From: Setophaga petechia
Lineage: Eukaryota; Chordata; Aves; Passeriformes; Parulidae
Assembly (NCBI GenBank): GCA_024362935.1
Contig: JANCRA010000028.1
Span: 9,854,476 to 9,918,475 of the forward strand
Length of the DNA: 64,000 nucleotides
Reading direction: 5' to 3'
Part shown: in pieces, positions 44,501 to 48,197 of the stretch
Position numbering within the stretch: position 1 is the stretch's first letter
How the letters are laid out: each line of letters opens with the position of its first letter
Notes under the pieces: model-generated
What the model was told of the DNA's origin: nothing
Databases searched by the model: none
The model's input: only the letters and a program-made list of their open reading frames with translations
Made by a program: the position numbers and the translations under genes

Positions 44501-47466
44501 CCTGCACGGAACAAGTGAGAGGGTGAGAGGAAACGGCCTCAGGGCACACCAGGGGAGATTTCAGTTTGATATTGGGGACAATTTATTCACGGCAAGGGTA
44601 CTCAAGCACGGGCACAGCTGGCCACGACAGAGGCTGAGTCGCCATCCCTGCAGGGATAGAAGATGCGTTTGTGGCATTTGGGCTCAGGATTCAGGAGGCA
44701 GCAGGCAGGTAAGCCTCAGCTCCTTCATCTCTAAACTCTGTCTTTGAACACCATAGAAAAAAAGAGGGCCACAAACCACTCAGCCCGTGTTCTCTCCCTC
44801 CCGAGCCCCACTCACGGGGACTGGGAACGGTCATCAATGGCGAGCGGCCCCTGCACAAGCAGCACCGCCCGACCGCTTCGCGCTCAGGAGAGAACACCTC
44901 GCTCCTCCTCGTGGCTTGTGACGCCGATCAGGGAAGATCACTCTCCTCTAGTGACCAACTACAGAAATGATCCCTGAAAGTATAGTCTTAACCCACCTCC
45001 CCAAGCCGCGCCCGGCCCTGCCGCCGCCACCCGCGCTCAGCGCACGGCGAGCCCCCAACACCCGCCCGGGAGCGCCCGGCGCGGCCCCGCCGAGCCCCCA
45101 AGGCCGCGGGAGCGCGCCCCGAGCCGCGCGGGAGCGCCCGCGGCCCCGCGGAACGGCCGCGCGTGGCGGGGATGGGGACACGCCCCCCTCATCTGCATGT
45201 TCTGACCTCGCTGGCCAATCAGAAGCGTTACTCAAGCCCGGCGCCGCCGCGGCCCCGCCCTCCCGCTCTCCCTCCCTCCCGCACCAGAAGTGACGCTGCC
45301 GCCGCAGCTCCGGCTGTCACTGCTGTCACAGCTGTCGCGACACGACACAAGGGACCCTCACCGCCCGTGCTGCCGCTGCCCCGGCTCCGCAGAGGAGAAC
45401 AGCCCCGGCACCGGCAGCAGCAGCGCGGCACGGTTGCTGCCGGGGCGCTGCGCCGGCTCCGAGCCTATCCCGATGCTGTCAGGGGGCATTCATGGACAGG
45501 AAAGAACAAACTCCGGCCTTTACATATCTGGGCTCAGCCTGAGCACCACGGAACGACGGTATACGGAGCAAAACACAGAGCAGTTTCTCCCTAAACCCCA
45601 GCAGAATTTGTAACCGACCAACACGGACTTCCAAATCTTCCGGCAAATCCCGAACAGGTTCCCCTTAGTCCCGTGTCACTCTGTGATCATCACCGTTCAT
45701 GAAAGGCCGCACTTTTGAACAAGAAAGTTCCTTTGCCCCGCACTAAGGATGCGTCGAGAATACCATTGGTCTGAATACCCTCAAAAACCTAAATCCGTGT
45801 GGCTGCTGTGCCTTCCATAGGGAGCGCCCACTACAAGCCTGGCTGAGTGTTGAGAGCGAGAGATGGAAATGCCCTAGAAAAGTTCATGCCATTTTGCTCT
45901 ATCCAATTCTTCCTTTAACCACAATAAAAAAGGGCCACAGACCACTCAGCCTCTGTTCTCTCCCTGCCGAGCCCTGAGGGGATGGGGAGGGGGCTCAGCC
46001 TGGAGAAAAGGAGCCTCAGGGGGGAGTTTAACTCTCCCTGCCACTGCCTGCAAGGAGGATGGATGTAGGCATCTGGGGTCTGTCCCTCCTGCACGGAACA
46101 AGTGAGAGGGTGAGAGGAAACGGCCTCAGGGCACACCAGGGGAGATTTCAGTTTGATATTGGGGCAATTTATTCACGGTAAGGGTTCTCAAGCACGGGCA
46201 CAGCTGGCCAGGAAAGAGGCTGAGTCACCATCCCTGCAAGGATAGAAGATGCGTTTGTGGCACTTGGGCTCAGGATTCAGGAGGCAGCAGGCAGGCGAGC
46301 CTTGGCTGCTTCATCTCTTAACTCTGTCTTTGAACCACGATGAAAAAAAAGAGCGCCACAAACCACTCAGCCCGTGTTCTCTCCCTCCCGAGCCCCACTC
46401 ACGGGGACTGGGAACGGTCATCAATGCCGAGCGGCCCCTGCACAAGCAGCACCGCCCGACCGCTTCGCGCTCAGGAGAGAACACCTCGCTCCTCCTCGTG
46501 GCTTGTGACGCCGATCAGGGAAGATCACTCTCCTCTAGTGACCAACTACAGAAATGATCCCTGAAAGTATAGTCTTAACCCACCTCCCCAAGCCGCGCCC
46601 GCCCCTGCCGCCGCCACCCGCGCTCAGCGCACGGCGAGCCCCCAACACCCGCCCGGGAGCGCCCGGCGCGGCCCCGCCGAGCCCCCAAGGCCGCGGGAGC
46701 GCGCCCCGAGCCGCGCGGGAGCGCCCGCGGCCCCGCGGAACGGCCGCGCGTGGCGGCGATGGGGACACGCCCCCCTCATCTGCATGTTCTGACCCAGCTG
46801 GCCAATCAGAGGCGCGCCCGCGGCTAAGCGCCGGCCCCGCCTTGGGAAGGCGCAGTTCTGCATCAGCGCAACCCACTGAGATCCGCTATCCCGAAACCAA
46901 ACTGCATCGAGTATTTGGTTTCATGTACAAAATTCCCTGTTCCTATGTGGCTACAAATCTGGTTGTCAAAATGCTTAAGGTCTCAACCGTACCCTGGGCA
47001 TTTGGCAATCCGAACTAAAACCCCATTTAAAAAGAATATTCCTACAGCTGTCTTTCAGAACTTTAGTTTTACAATGCCTCGTCATGTCCTTATGAGCCCT
47101 TTACTTATAAAAGATTCGTTTTCTTTTAAACTAAATTGTTTTAATACAGTTTTTGATTCAAGAACTATTCCTACTTAACGGAAAAGGCCAGCTATAAATC
47201 ATTTTGTTGATATATTTCACTCAGAAAACTGGATACTACAAGCAGTATGCTGACTATTTTTTACCATAAATAAAAGAATAGAGGAAAAATAAATCTTTTC
47301 TGCCAGTACTTGTCTAAACTTAGCTTTTACCTTTTTTCAGAAGCTTCTTCACTTTCACATAATTCCCTTCCCTGACATACTCGTGCAGGTCAGCTTCCAG
47401 GGAGTCTCCTTTTATACTTCCAAGCTTGACTGGGCATGGAAATGGGAGAGGGATGGGATGAGCCAT
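10010..47466 (-). CDS. TEX14: TEX14, testis-expressed intercellular bridge protein (28 coding exons)
   Basis: TEX14 stabilises intercellular bridges between germ cells by binding CEP55 and blocking abscission. The CDS itself runs from ATG 47466-47464 to TAA 10379-10377; the rest to 10010 is 3' UTR. I assembled 28 coding exons (numbered 2-29) on the - strand. All junctions are GT-AG with matching phases, and the total is 4218 nt, 1405 residues plus stop; human TEX14 is close to 1,500. Domain order: ankyrin-type repeats (about residues 20-140, [12 protein letters not shown]), a conserved linker, a kinase-like domain (about 240-509), a long tail with an acidic run near 680, a CEP55-binding-like motif at 809-817, the conserved IQDLSSI and APTSVSTPL blocks, and the C-terminus [11 protein letters not shown]. 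It is a pseudokinase: the catalytic HRD is HRS (368-370) and the DFG position reads NLE. Exon 27 is the least certain exon. The introns hold many tandem arrays and three U3 genes. Confidence 0.95.
10377..10413 (-). CDS. TEX14: TEX14 coding exon 29, C-terminus and stop
   Basis: Preceded on the - strand by a long poly-T tract and cctgcag. Encodes (R)[11 protein letters not shown] and TAA; human TEX14 ends with a very similar IVLD-type block. Confidence 0.85.
10598..10658 (-). CDS. TEX14: TEX14 coding exon 28
   Basis: Acceptor ttttttag, donor CAG|gtgaga. Encodes (D)[24 protein letters not shown] is shared with human TEX14. Phase 1 in, 2 out. Confidence 0.85.
11068..11177 (-). CDS. TEX14: TEX14 coding exon 27 (tentative)
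   Basis: Needed to convert the phase-2 end of exon 26 to the phase-1 start of exon 28; a direct join would read TGA. Open frame ([20 protein letters not shown]), acceptor attcaag, donor GCAG|gtgccc. Both splice sites are weak and conservation is low. Confidence 0.5.
11824..11919 (-). CDS. TEX14: TEX14 coding exon 26
   Basis: Encodes (R)[19 protein letters not shown], clearly related to the human AHSTLDEDLERWL region. Acceptor gaacag, donor GG|gtgagc, phase 2 at both ends. Confidence 0.85.
12086..12203 (-). CDS. TEX14: TEX14 coding exon 25
   Basis: Encodes a charged stretch ending [11 protein letters not shown](R); EDTER is conserved with human TEX14. Acceptor gtgaatag, donor AAAG|gtatga, phase 1 in, 2 out. 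Confidence 0.8.
12204..15043 (-). other. TEX14 intron 24, containing an AT-rich block
   Basis: No exon is needed by the reading frame and none is recognised. 12610-12660 and 12690-12730 contain TTAGG-type G-rich motifs but no array. The main content is the AT-rich repeat at 13860-14490. Confidence 0.5.
13860..14490. repeat. AT-rich low-complexity block with a ~205-bp internal duplication
   Basis: Almost pure A/T. A segment around 14025-14215 (ACACATTATATATAAATATA ... TATCAATGTTTATAATTA) recurs at about 14230-14420, showing an internal tandem duplication. Confidence 0.85.
15044..15115 (-). CDS. TEX14: TEX14 coding exon 24
   Basis: Encodes [20 protein letters not shown] and DEI; DELPPPxQELLDxI is a strongly conserved TEX14 block. 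Donor ATTG|gtaaga, phase 1 at both ends. Confidence 0.92.
15617..15668 (-). CDS. TEX14: TEX14 coding exon 23
   Basis: Short exon encoding [17 protein letters not shown]; acceptor ctcactcag, donor CCTG|gtaagt. The phase fits the neighbours exactly (0 in, 1 out). Confidence 0.75.
16545..17325. repeat. 51-bp minisatellite in TEX14 intron 22
   Basis: About 15 copies of a 51-bp unit built on TGGCGAGTCCATTCCGGACT and GAAATCCAGTCCGGG, more uniform at the right end. Because 51 is divisible by three and the unit lacks stops, all three - strand frames stay open (the longest spans 16528-17460). Confidence 0.95.
17634..17824 (-). CDS. TEX14: TEX14 coding exon 22
   Basis: Poly-T tract then attctag acceptor; encodes [19 protein letters not shown] ... 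[12 protein letters not shown]; donor CCT|gtaagt. Phase 1 in, 0 out. Poorly conserved with mammals but frame and splice sites are good. Confidence 0.8.
18485..18604 (-). CDS. TEX14: TEX14 coding exon 21
   Basis: Encodes [13 protein letters not shown] ... [19 protein letters not shown], a highly conserved TEX14 block. Two AGs lie 5 bp apart at the acceptor (ttcag and atcag); only the second, ending at 18605, keeps phase with exon 20. Donor CAG|gtaatg. Confidence 0.9.
18605..21848 (-). other. TEX14 intron 20
   Basis: 3.2 kb without a recognisable exon; the frame joins across it in phase 1. It contains an A/T-rich GAAATTAATAAAATTAGGT array at 19905-20120 and (AAT)-rich DNA near 20390-20490. Confidence 0.55.
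19905..20120. repeat. AAATTAATAAAATTAGGTG-type tandem array
   Basis: Irregular repeats of GAAATTAATAAAAT(TAGGT), unit about 14-19 bp. Confidence 0.85.
21849..21933 (-). CDS. TEX14: TEX14 coding exon 20
   Basis: Encodes [20 protein letters not shown] and ADAAIQAP; acceptor cttttcag, donor CCAG|gtaaat, phase 0 in, 1 out. Confidence 0.8.
22308..22421 (-). CDS. TEX14: TEX14 coding exon 19
   Basis: Encodes EHSREL ... [18 protein letters not shown], matching the human ITDEFLTPDPEYF region. Acceptor ctttcacag, donor GAG|gtaaaa, phase 0 at both ends. Confidence 0.9.
22698..22798 (-). CDS. TEX14: TEX14 coding exon 18
   Basis: Encodes [20 protein letters not shown] ... AENLSR; acceptor catcctag, donor AGA|gtatgt, phase 1 in, 0 out. 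Confidence 0.8.
23400..23663 (-). CDS. TEX14: TEX14 coding exon 17
   Basis: Encodes [20 protein letters not shown] and a Ser/Glu-rich stretch; the start aligns with human EVKEMAKKAATGQL. Acceptor gtgtag, donor TCAG|gtgagg, phase 1 at both ends. Confidence 0.9.
24198..24553. repeat. 11-bp minisatellite, ACACTGATTTG unit
   Basis: About 30 head-to-tail copies of ACACTGATTT(G/A)A-type units just downstream (on the - strand) of TEX14 exon 16. Confidence 0.95.
24560..24639 (-). CDS. TEX14: TEX14 coding exon 16
   Basis: Encodes [19 protein letters not shown] and VVQSAWR; acceptor cttgcag, donor GGA|gtgagt, phase 2 in, 1 out. Confidence 0.75.
25685..25788 (-). CDS. TEX14: TEX14 coding exon 15
   Basis: Encodes [20 protein letters not shown] and a basic/acidic tail; acceptor ctttcag, donor GTG|gtgagt, phase 0 in, 2 out. 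Confidence 0.8.
26470..27404 (-). CDS. TEX14: TEX14 coding exon 14 (large exon with acidic run and CEP55-binding-like motif)
   Basis: 935 bp, residues about 560-871. In order: a short duplicated DPVFPK block, [16 protein letters not shown] (conserved with human SLCSFEINEIY), an acidic run at 26985-27050, [17 protein letters not shown] (conserved), and [14 protein letters not shown], which sits where human TEX14 has its CEP55-binding motif. Acceptor aattttccag; the same acceptor and exon start are repeated 124 bp further upstream. Donor GAG|gtaaag, phase 1 in, 0 out. Confidence 0.93.
27405..27590 (-). repeat. 124-bp tandem duplication carrying the exon 14 acceptor
   Basis: The segment from CAATTGAATTTTCCAG through the first exon codons and the QEAAG-coding stretch recurs with a period of 124 bp (acceptors ending at 27405 and 27529). 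Only the inner acceptor keeps the TEX14 frame; 124 is not divisible by three. Confidence 0.9.
27830..27980 (-). CDS. TEX14: TEX14 coding exon 13
   Basis: Encodes [18 protein letters not shown] ... [11 protein letters not shown]; the DVN block aligns with human. Acceptor tttacag, donor CTG|gtgagt, phase 0 in, 1 out. Confidence 0.9.
28161..28351 (-). CDS. TEX14: TEX14 coding exon 12 (end of pseudokinase)
   Basis: Encodes [37 protein letters not shown] and [13 protein letters not shown], the C-lobe end. Acceptor tcttgcag, donor AAG|gtgatt, phase 1 in, 0 out. Confidence 0.95.
29037..29188 (-). CDS. TEX14: TEX14 coding exon 11 (pseudokinase)
   Basis: Encodes [20 protein letters not shown], the APE-equivalent SPE, and [19 protein letters not shown]. 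Acceptor ttttgcag, donor ACAG|gtcaga, phase 2 in, 1 out. Confidence 0.95.
29400..29600. repeat. (AAT)n / (ACT)n trinucleotide microsatellite
   Basis: Runs of ATAATA and CTACTA in TEX14 intron 10. Confidence 0.95.
29831..29925 (-). pseudogene. Degraded copy of TEX14 exon 10 fragment
   Basis: Retains the stretch matching GATCTGGATGGCCAAGGAGG but has lost the donor and the segment encoding EGKLCNLE. A relic. Confidence 0.7.
30210..30311 (-). pseudogene. Extra copy of the TEX14 exon 10 3' half (102 bp, open)
   Basis: Encodes [20 protein letters not shown] and [10 protein letters not shown] without a stop, with the native donor GAGAG|gtgagg and an AG (gggttcag) before it. Phase 2 at both ends, so inclusion would keep frame (+34 codons). 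The acceptor lacks a good pyrimidine tract; use is unproven. Confidence 0.75.
30629..30721 (-). pseudogene. Extra copy of the TEX14 exon 10 3' half (93 bp, open)
   Basis: Encodes [20 protein letters not shown] and [10 protein letters not shown]. Donor GAGAG|gtgagg intact, AG before GGGCTTCC, phase 2 at both ends (+31 codons if included). This is the copy nearest exon 10. Confidence 0.78.
30990..31168 (-). CDS. TEX14: TEX14 coding exon 10 (pseudokinase catalytic loop)
   Basis: Encodes [19 protein letters not shown], then HRSLSSF where an active kinase has HRDLKxxN, and LCNLEHMIE where DFG would be. Acceptor tttttgcag, donor GAGAG|gtgagg, phase 0 in, 2 out. Confidence 0.96.
31385..31960. repeat. 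AT-rich low-complexity block in TEX14 intron 9
   Basis: Repeated TTTAAA, AAATTT and TTATTAAATT words, nearly free of G/C. Confidence 0.9.
32051..32174 (-). CDS. TEX14: TEX14 coding exon 9 (pseudokinase)
   Basis: Encodes [20 protein letters not shown] and [20 protein letters not shown]. Acceptor ctgtgcag, donor AGG|gtaact, phase 2 in, 0 out. Confidence 0.96.
32378..33270. repeat. ~17-18-bp minisatellite, GGTAAATCCCATTCCCC unit
   Basis: About 50 copies with small changes, in TEX14 intron 8 directly beyond the exon 8 donor region. A few 80-bp higher-order repeats are visible near 32935-33060. Confidence 0.95.
33304..33417 (-). CDS. TEX14: TEX14 coding exon 8 (start of pseudokinase N-lobe)
   Basis: Encodes [16 protein letters not shown] and [14 protein letters not shown]; VxVKEL carries the lysine in the VAIK-like position. 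Acceptor tttgcag, donor GCAG|gtgggg, phase 2 at both ends. Confidence 0.96.
34203..34333 (-). CDS. TEX14: TEX14 coding exon 7
   Basis: Encodes [20 protein letters not shown] and [19 protein letters not shown], closely matching human. Acceptor cattttcag, donor CCAA|gtaagt, phase 0 in, 2 out. The minisatellite starts exactly at this acceptor. Confidence 0.95.
34334..34915. repeat. 31/41-bp minisatellite built from the exon 7 splice acceptor
   Basis: Units GGTGGAACTGAAAATGCAAC plus AGGAAAATGCA. On the - strand each reads TGCATTTTCAG|TTCCACCTG, the same sequence as the true acceptor and first exon codons. About 14 copies besides the native site. All three - strand frames are open. Confidence 0.95.
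35160..35610. repeat. ~22-bp minisatellite, AAGAATGCACTAAAAGTTAA unit
   Basis: Around 18 imperfect copies in TEX14 intron 6. Confidence 0.93.
35682..35763 (-). CDS. TEX14: TEX14 coding exon 6
   Basis: Encodes [19 protein letters not shown] and IYSFGFGK (conserved). Acceptor ggtgttag, donor AAG|gtgagg, phase 2 in, 0 out. Confidence 0.95.
35925..37025. repeat. Long TA / TATAT / ATATT microsatellite complex
   Basis: (ATATT)n at 36170-36310, (TA)n at 36320-36360, and four ~85-bp tandem units with TAATATTGAAAAC(T/G)AAAT at 36580-36960, in TEX14 intron 5. Confidence 0.95.
37068..37204 (-). CDS. TEX14: TEX14 coding exon 5
   Basis: Encodes [20 protein letters not shown] and [10 protein letters not shown]; human has HMQAII and GGLVQG. 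Acceptor ctgcccag, donor CAAGG|gtaatt, phase 0 in, 2 out. Confidence 0.95.
37850..40823. repeat. ~71-bp minisatellite built from the exon 4 splice donor region
   Basis: About 40 units of AGCATCCACAGCCATACCTG, AGCATTGTGATAATGGAG and GAAATGAATATTCCAGCCAG. The array abuts exon 4. On the - strand most units read CTCAG|GTATGGCTG or a close variant, the sequence of the native donor CCCAG|GTATGG. Confidence 0.97.
40824..40989 (-). CDS. TEX14: TEX14 coding exon 4 (ankyrin repeats)
   Basis: Encodes [20 protein letters not shown] and [20 protein letters not shown], two ankyrin-type units. Acceptor cctcag, donor CAG|gtatgg, phase 2 in, 0 out (residue 139). Confidence 0.96.
41060..41750. repeat. Three tandem ~290-bp copies with (TA)n tracts in TEX14 intron 3
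   Basis: GCATTCCTGGAGTGTTTGTG ... AACAGAATAAA recurs at about 41060, 41330 and 41650, interspersed with long (TA)n runs. Confidence 0.85.
41861..41975 (-). CDS. TEX14: TEX14 coding exon 3 (ankyrin repeat)
   Basis: Encodes [20 protein letters not shown] and [15 protein letters not shown]. Acceptor cttgcag, donor ATCA|gttaag, phase 1 in, 2 out. Confidence 0.96.
42265..42845. repeat. TA microsatellite followed by TTA/ATT-rich block
   Basis: (TA)n at 42270-42322 and irregular repeats of TAATAAATAAGT and TTATTATTG up to the SINE. Confidence 0.85.
42853..42972 (+). mobile_element. SINE with tRNA-Ile-like body and CR1-like tail (TguSINE1 type)
   Basis: GTGCTGATGACTCCAAGG followed by GGTTCGATCCC (Pol III B box, 42884-42894) and ATGGGCCA matches the 3' half of tRNA-Ile. 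It then runs into AAGAGTTGAACTCTGTGA ... TGTGATTCC, resembling the CR1 3' end. The 5' half with the A box is missing. The family name is from memory of zebra finch repeats. Confidence 0.72.
43144..43156 (-). terminator. snRNA-type 3' box, U3 copy 1
   Basis: GTTCAAAGATAGA, 26 nt past the U3 3' end, fits the GTTTN(1-3)AAA...AGA 3' box that directs Integrator processing of Pol II snRNA genes. Confidence 0.75.
43182..43396 (-). ncRNA. SNORD3: U3 small nucleolar RNA (SNORD3), copy 1
   Basis: 215 nt on the - strand. U3 is the box C/D RNA of the SSU processome that pairs with the pre-rRNA 5' ETS and 18S. The 5' end AAGACTATACTTTCAGGG and the following ATCATTTCT (boxes A' and A) are as in human U3. 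Also visible are CCACGAGG, CCTGAGCGCGA (box B), ATTGATGACCG (box C) and GGCTGAGTGGT (box D and 3' end). It differs from copies 2 and 3 in box B (GCGAGG instead of GCGAAG). Residues 45-75 diverge from mammalian U3. It lies inside TEX14 intron 2, same strand, with its own promoter and 3' box. Confidence 0.9.
43397..43640 (-). promoter_or_regulatory. U3 copy 1 promoter with distal sequence element
   Basis: GC-rich upstream region. An octamer-like ATGCAGAT (43598-43605, 202 bp upstream of +1) and an inverted CCAAT box (43622-43626) sit where snRNA-type genes carry their distal sequence element. I could not place the proximal element (PSE). Confidence 0.7.
44355..44389 (-). pseudogene. U3 3'-end relic
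   Basis: GGCTCGGCAGGGAGAGAACA and GGCTGAGTGGT match the last ~35 nt of U3; the rest is missing, replaced by a CR1 fragment. The trailing 3' box is degenerate. Confidence 0.75.
44398..44682 (+). mobile_element. CR1 LINE 3'-region fragment, unit 1
   Basis: GGAGAAAAGGAGCCTCAGG, GAGAGGAAACGGCCTCAGG, GATATTGGGG and CACCATCCCTG-type words in the standard CR1 order. Confidence 0.85.
44737..44749 (-). terminator. snRNA-type 3' box, U3 copy 2
   Basis: GTTCAAAGACAGA, 26 nt past the U3 3' end. Confidence 0.75.
44775..44989 (-). ncRNA. SNORD3: U3 small nucleolar RNA (SNORD3), copy 2
   Basis: Same length and boxes as copy 1. It has the consensus-like box B (CCTGAGCGCGAAG) and one change before box C (CGCCATTGATGACC). 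Promoter and 3' box are kept, so it is a good candidate for an active copy. Confidence 0.92.
44990..45225 (-). promoter_or_regulatory. U3 copy 2 promoter with distal sequence element
   Basis: ATGCAGAT at 45191-45198 (202 bp upstream of +1) and CCAAT at 45215-45219, the same spacing as copy 1. Confidence 0.7.
45941..45975 (-). pseudogene. U3 3'-end relic, unit 2
   Basis: Same truncated U3 tail as at 44355, carried by the cassette duplication. Confidence 0.75.
45985..46268 (+). mobile_element. CR1 LINE 3'-region fragment, unit 2
   Basis: Duplicate of the CR1 fragment of unit 1. Confidence 0.85.
46323..46335 (-). terminator. snRNA-type 3' box, U3 copy 3
   Basis: GTTCAAAGACAGA, 27 nt past the U3 3' end. 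Confidence 0.75.
46362..46576 (-). ncRNA. SNORD3: U3 small nucleolar RNA (SNORD3), copy 3
   Basis: 215 nt, boxes A', A, B (GCGAAG), C and D all present. The cassette upstream is cut just beyond the CCAAT box, so its promoter is the minimal one shared by all copies. Confidence 0.92.
46577..46810 (-). promoter_or_regulatory. U3 copy 3 promoter with distal sequence element
   Basis: ATGCAGAT at 46778-46785 and CCAAT at 46802-46806; sequence identity to the other copies stops right after. Confidence 0.7.
46811..47330 (-). other. TEX14 intron 2, part next to exon 2
   Basis: About 520 bp of unique-looking sequence between the U3 array and exon 2. I see no gene or repeat in it. Confidence 0.5.
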
Positions 47467-47484
47467 CTTCTTTCCTGAACGCAA
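47331..47484 (-). CDS. TEX14: TEX14 coding exon 2 with start codon
   Basis: Acceptor ccttttcccag, 18 nt of 5' UTR, ATG at 47466-47464. Encodes [17 protein letters not shown] and [20 protein letters not shown], matching human TEX14 ([29 protein letters not shown]). Upstream in-frame ATGs lie in the intron side of the acceptor. Donor AAAG|gtaaaa, phase 1. Confidence 0.95.
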
Positions 47485-47822
47485 CTGGGAAAAGGTAGGA
47501 AACATCAAGCTGCAAAGCACCTCAACGTAAAGAACTTATTTCTGACTTCAGAACCTGCAGTAGCTTAAAGTTAGGTCAGCTTCCTGCAGAAATATCCAGA
47601 GATGGAAGGGGAAATCAGCCTCCTGCCCTCCCTAACAGTGCCCTCTCGGACAGCAGAGGCGACAACCGGGAGATCACTAAACCTGTCAGGAAGGAGGAGC
47701 GGTGTCTCCGCGGCACACAGGCGGGACACACCCAGCGGCATTCCCGGGTGGGCAGTGGCCGCTCCAGCCCCTCCCGGAGCCCCGGACACCGCGGCCCACG
47801 CGGCCCACGCGGCCCGGCTCAC

Positions 47823-47900
47823 CCGCCGCCAGAACTGCCCCGACACGCGGGGACGCCGGTGCGCATGCGCGGCGGCTCCGCGCTCCCGCTTCGCGCCAGG
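47823..47900 (-). other. TEX14: TEX14 non-coding exon 1 (predicted)
   Basis: A good donor GGCGGCGG|gtgagc ends at 47823 and would join the exon 2 acceptor in the 5' UTR. The start point is not visible; the upper limit is a guess. Confidence 0.5.
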
Positions 47901-48079
47901 GTGGGGCGGAGGGGCGGGGCCAGAGCGGGCGGGGCGGGGCCTGTGGGCGGGGCCGGGAGCGATCGCTTTCCCGGTACGCGGCTGGAGCGTGTCCAGCTGT
48001 GTCCGGAGCGTGTCCGAGCCGTGTCCGGAGCGTTTCCGGAGCGACTCGGGGCGTGCCCGGTGCCGGCGGCGGTGTCCCC

Positions 48080-48197
48080 ATGCAGCGGGAGGTGGGCACG
48101 CTGCCGCTGGCCCCCGCCCTGCGCGCACGCCTCGCCGCCGCCGGCTTCCAGACGGCGCAGGAGCTGCTGGACACCGGGCCCTGCGGCCTGAGCAAAG
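48080..48197 (+). CDS. RAD51C: RAD51C coding exon 1
   Basis: ATG 48080-48082; encodes [20 protein letters not shown] and [19 protein letters not shown]. Donor AAAG|gtaccg, phase 1. No closer in-frame upstream ATG. Confidence 0.92.

Larger units (their letters stand above)
43144..46810. repeat. Tandem triplication of a ~1.59-kb U3 snoRNA cassette
   Basis: Equivalent points (GGGCCACAAACCACTCAG and its GCGCCACA variant) lie at 43171, 44764 and 46351, periods 1593 and 1587. Copies are nearly identical by eye. The third is partial and ends just past the CCAAT box near 46807. Similarity starts at the U3 3' box on the left, so every copy includes the whole snRNA-type gene. Full units also hold a U3 3'-end relic and a CR1 fragment. 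Confidence 0.95.

Noticed and set aside
43354..47018. Long GC-rich open frames such as 46554-47018 and 43570-43950
   Set aside because: They run antisense through the U3 gene and its CpG-rich promoter, repeat in each cassette, and match no protein family. High GC content alone explains the lack of stops.
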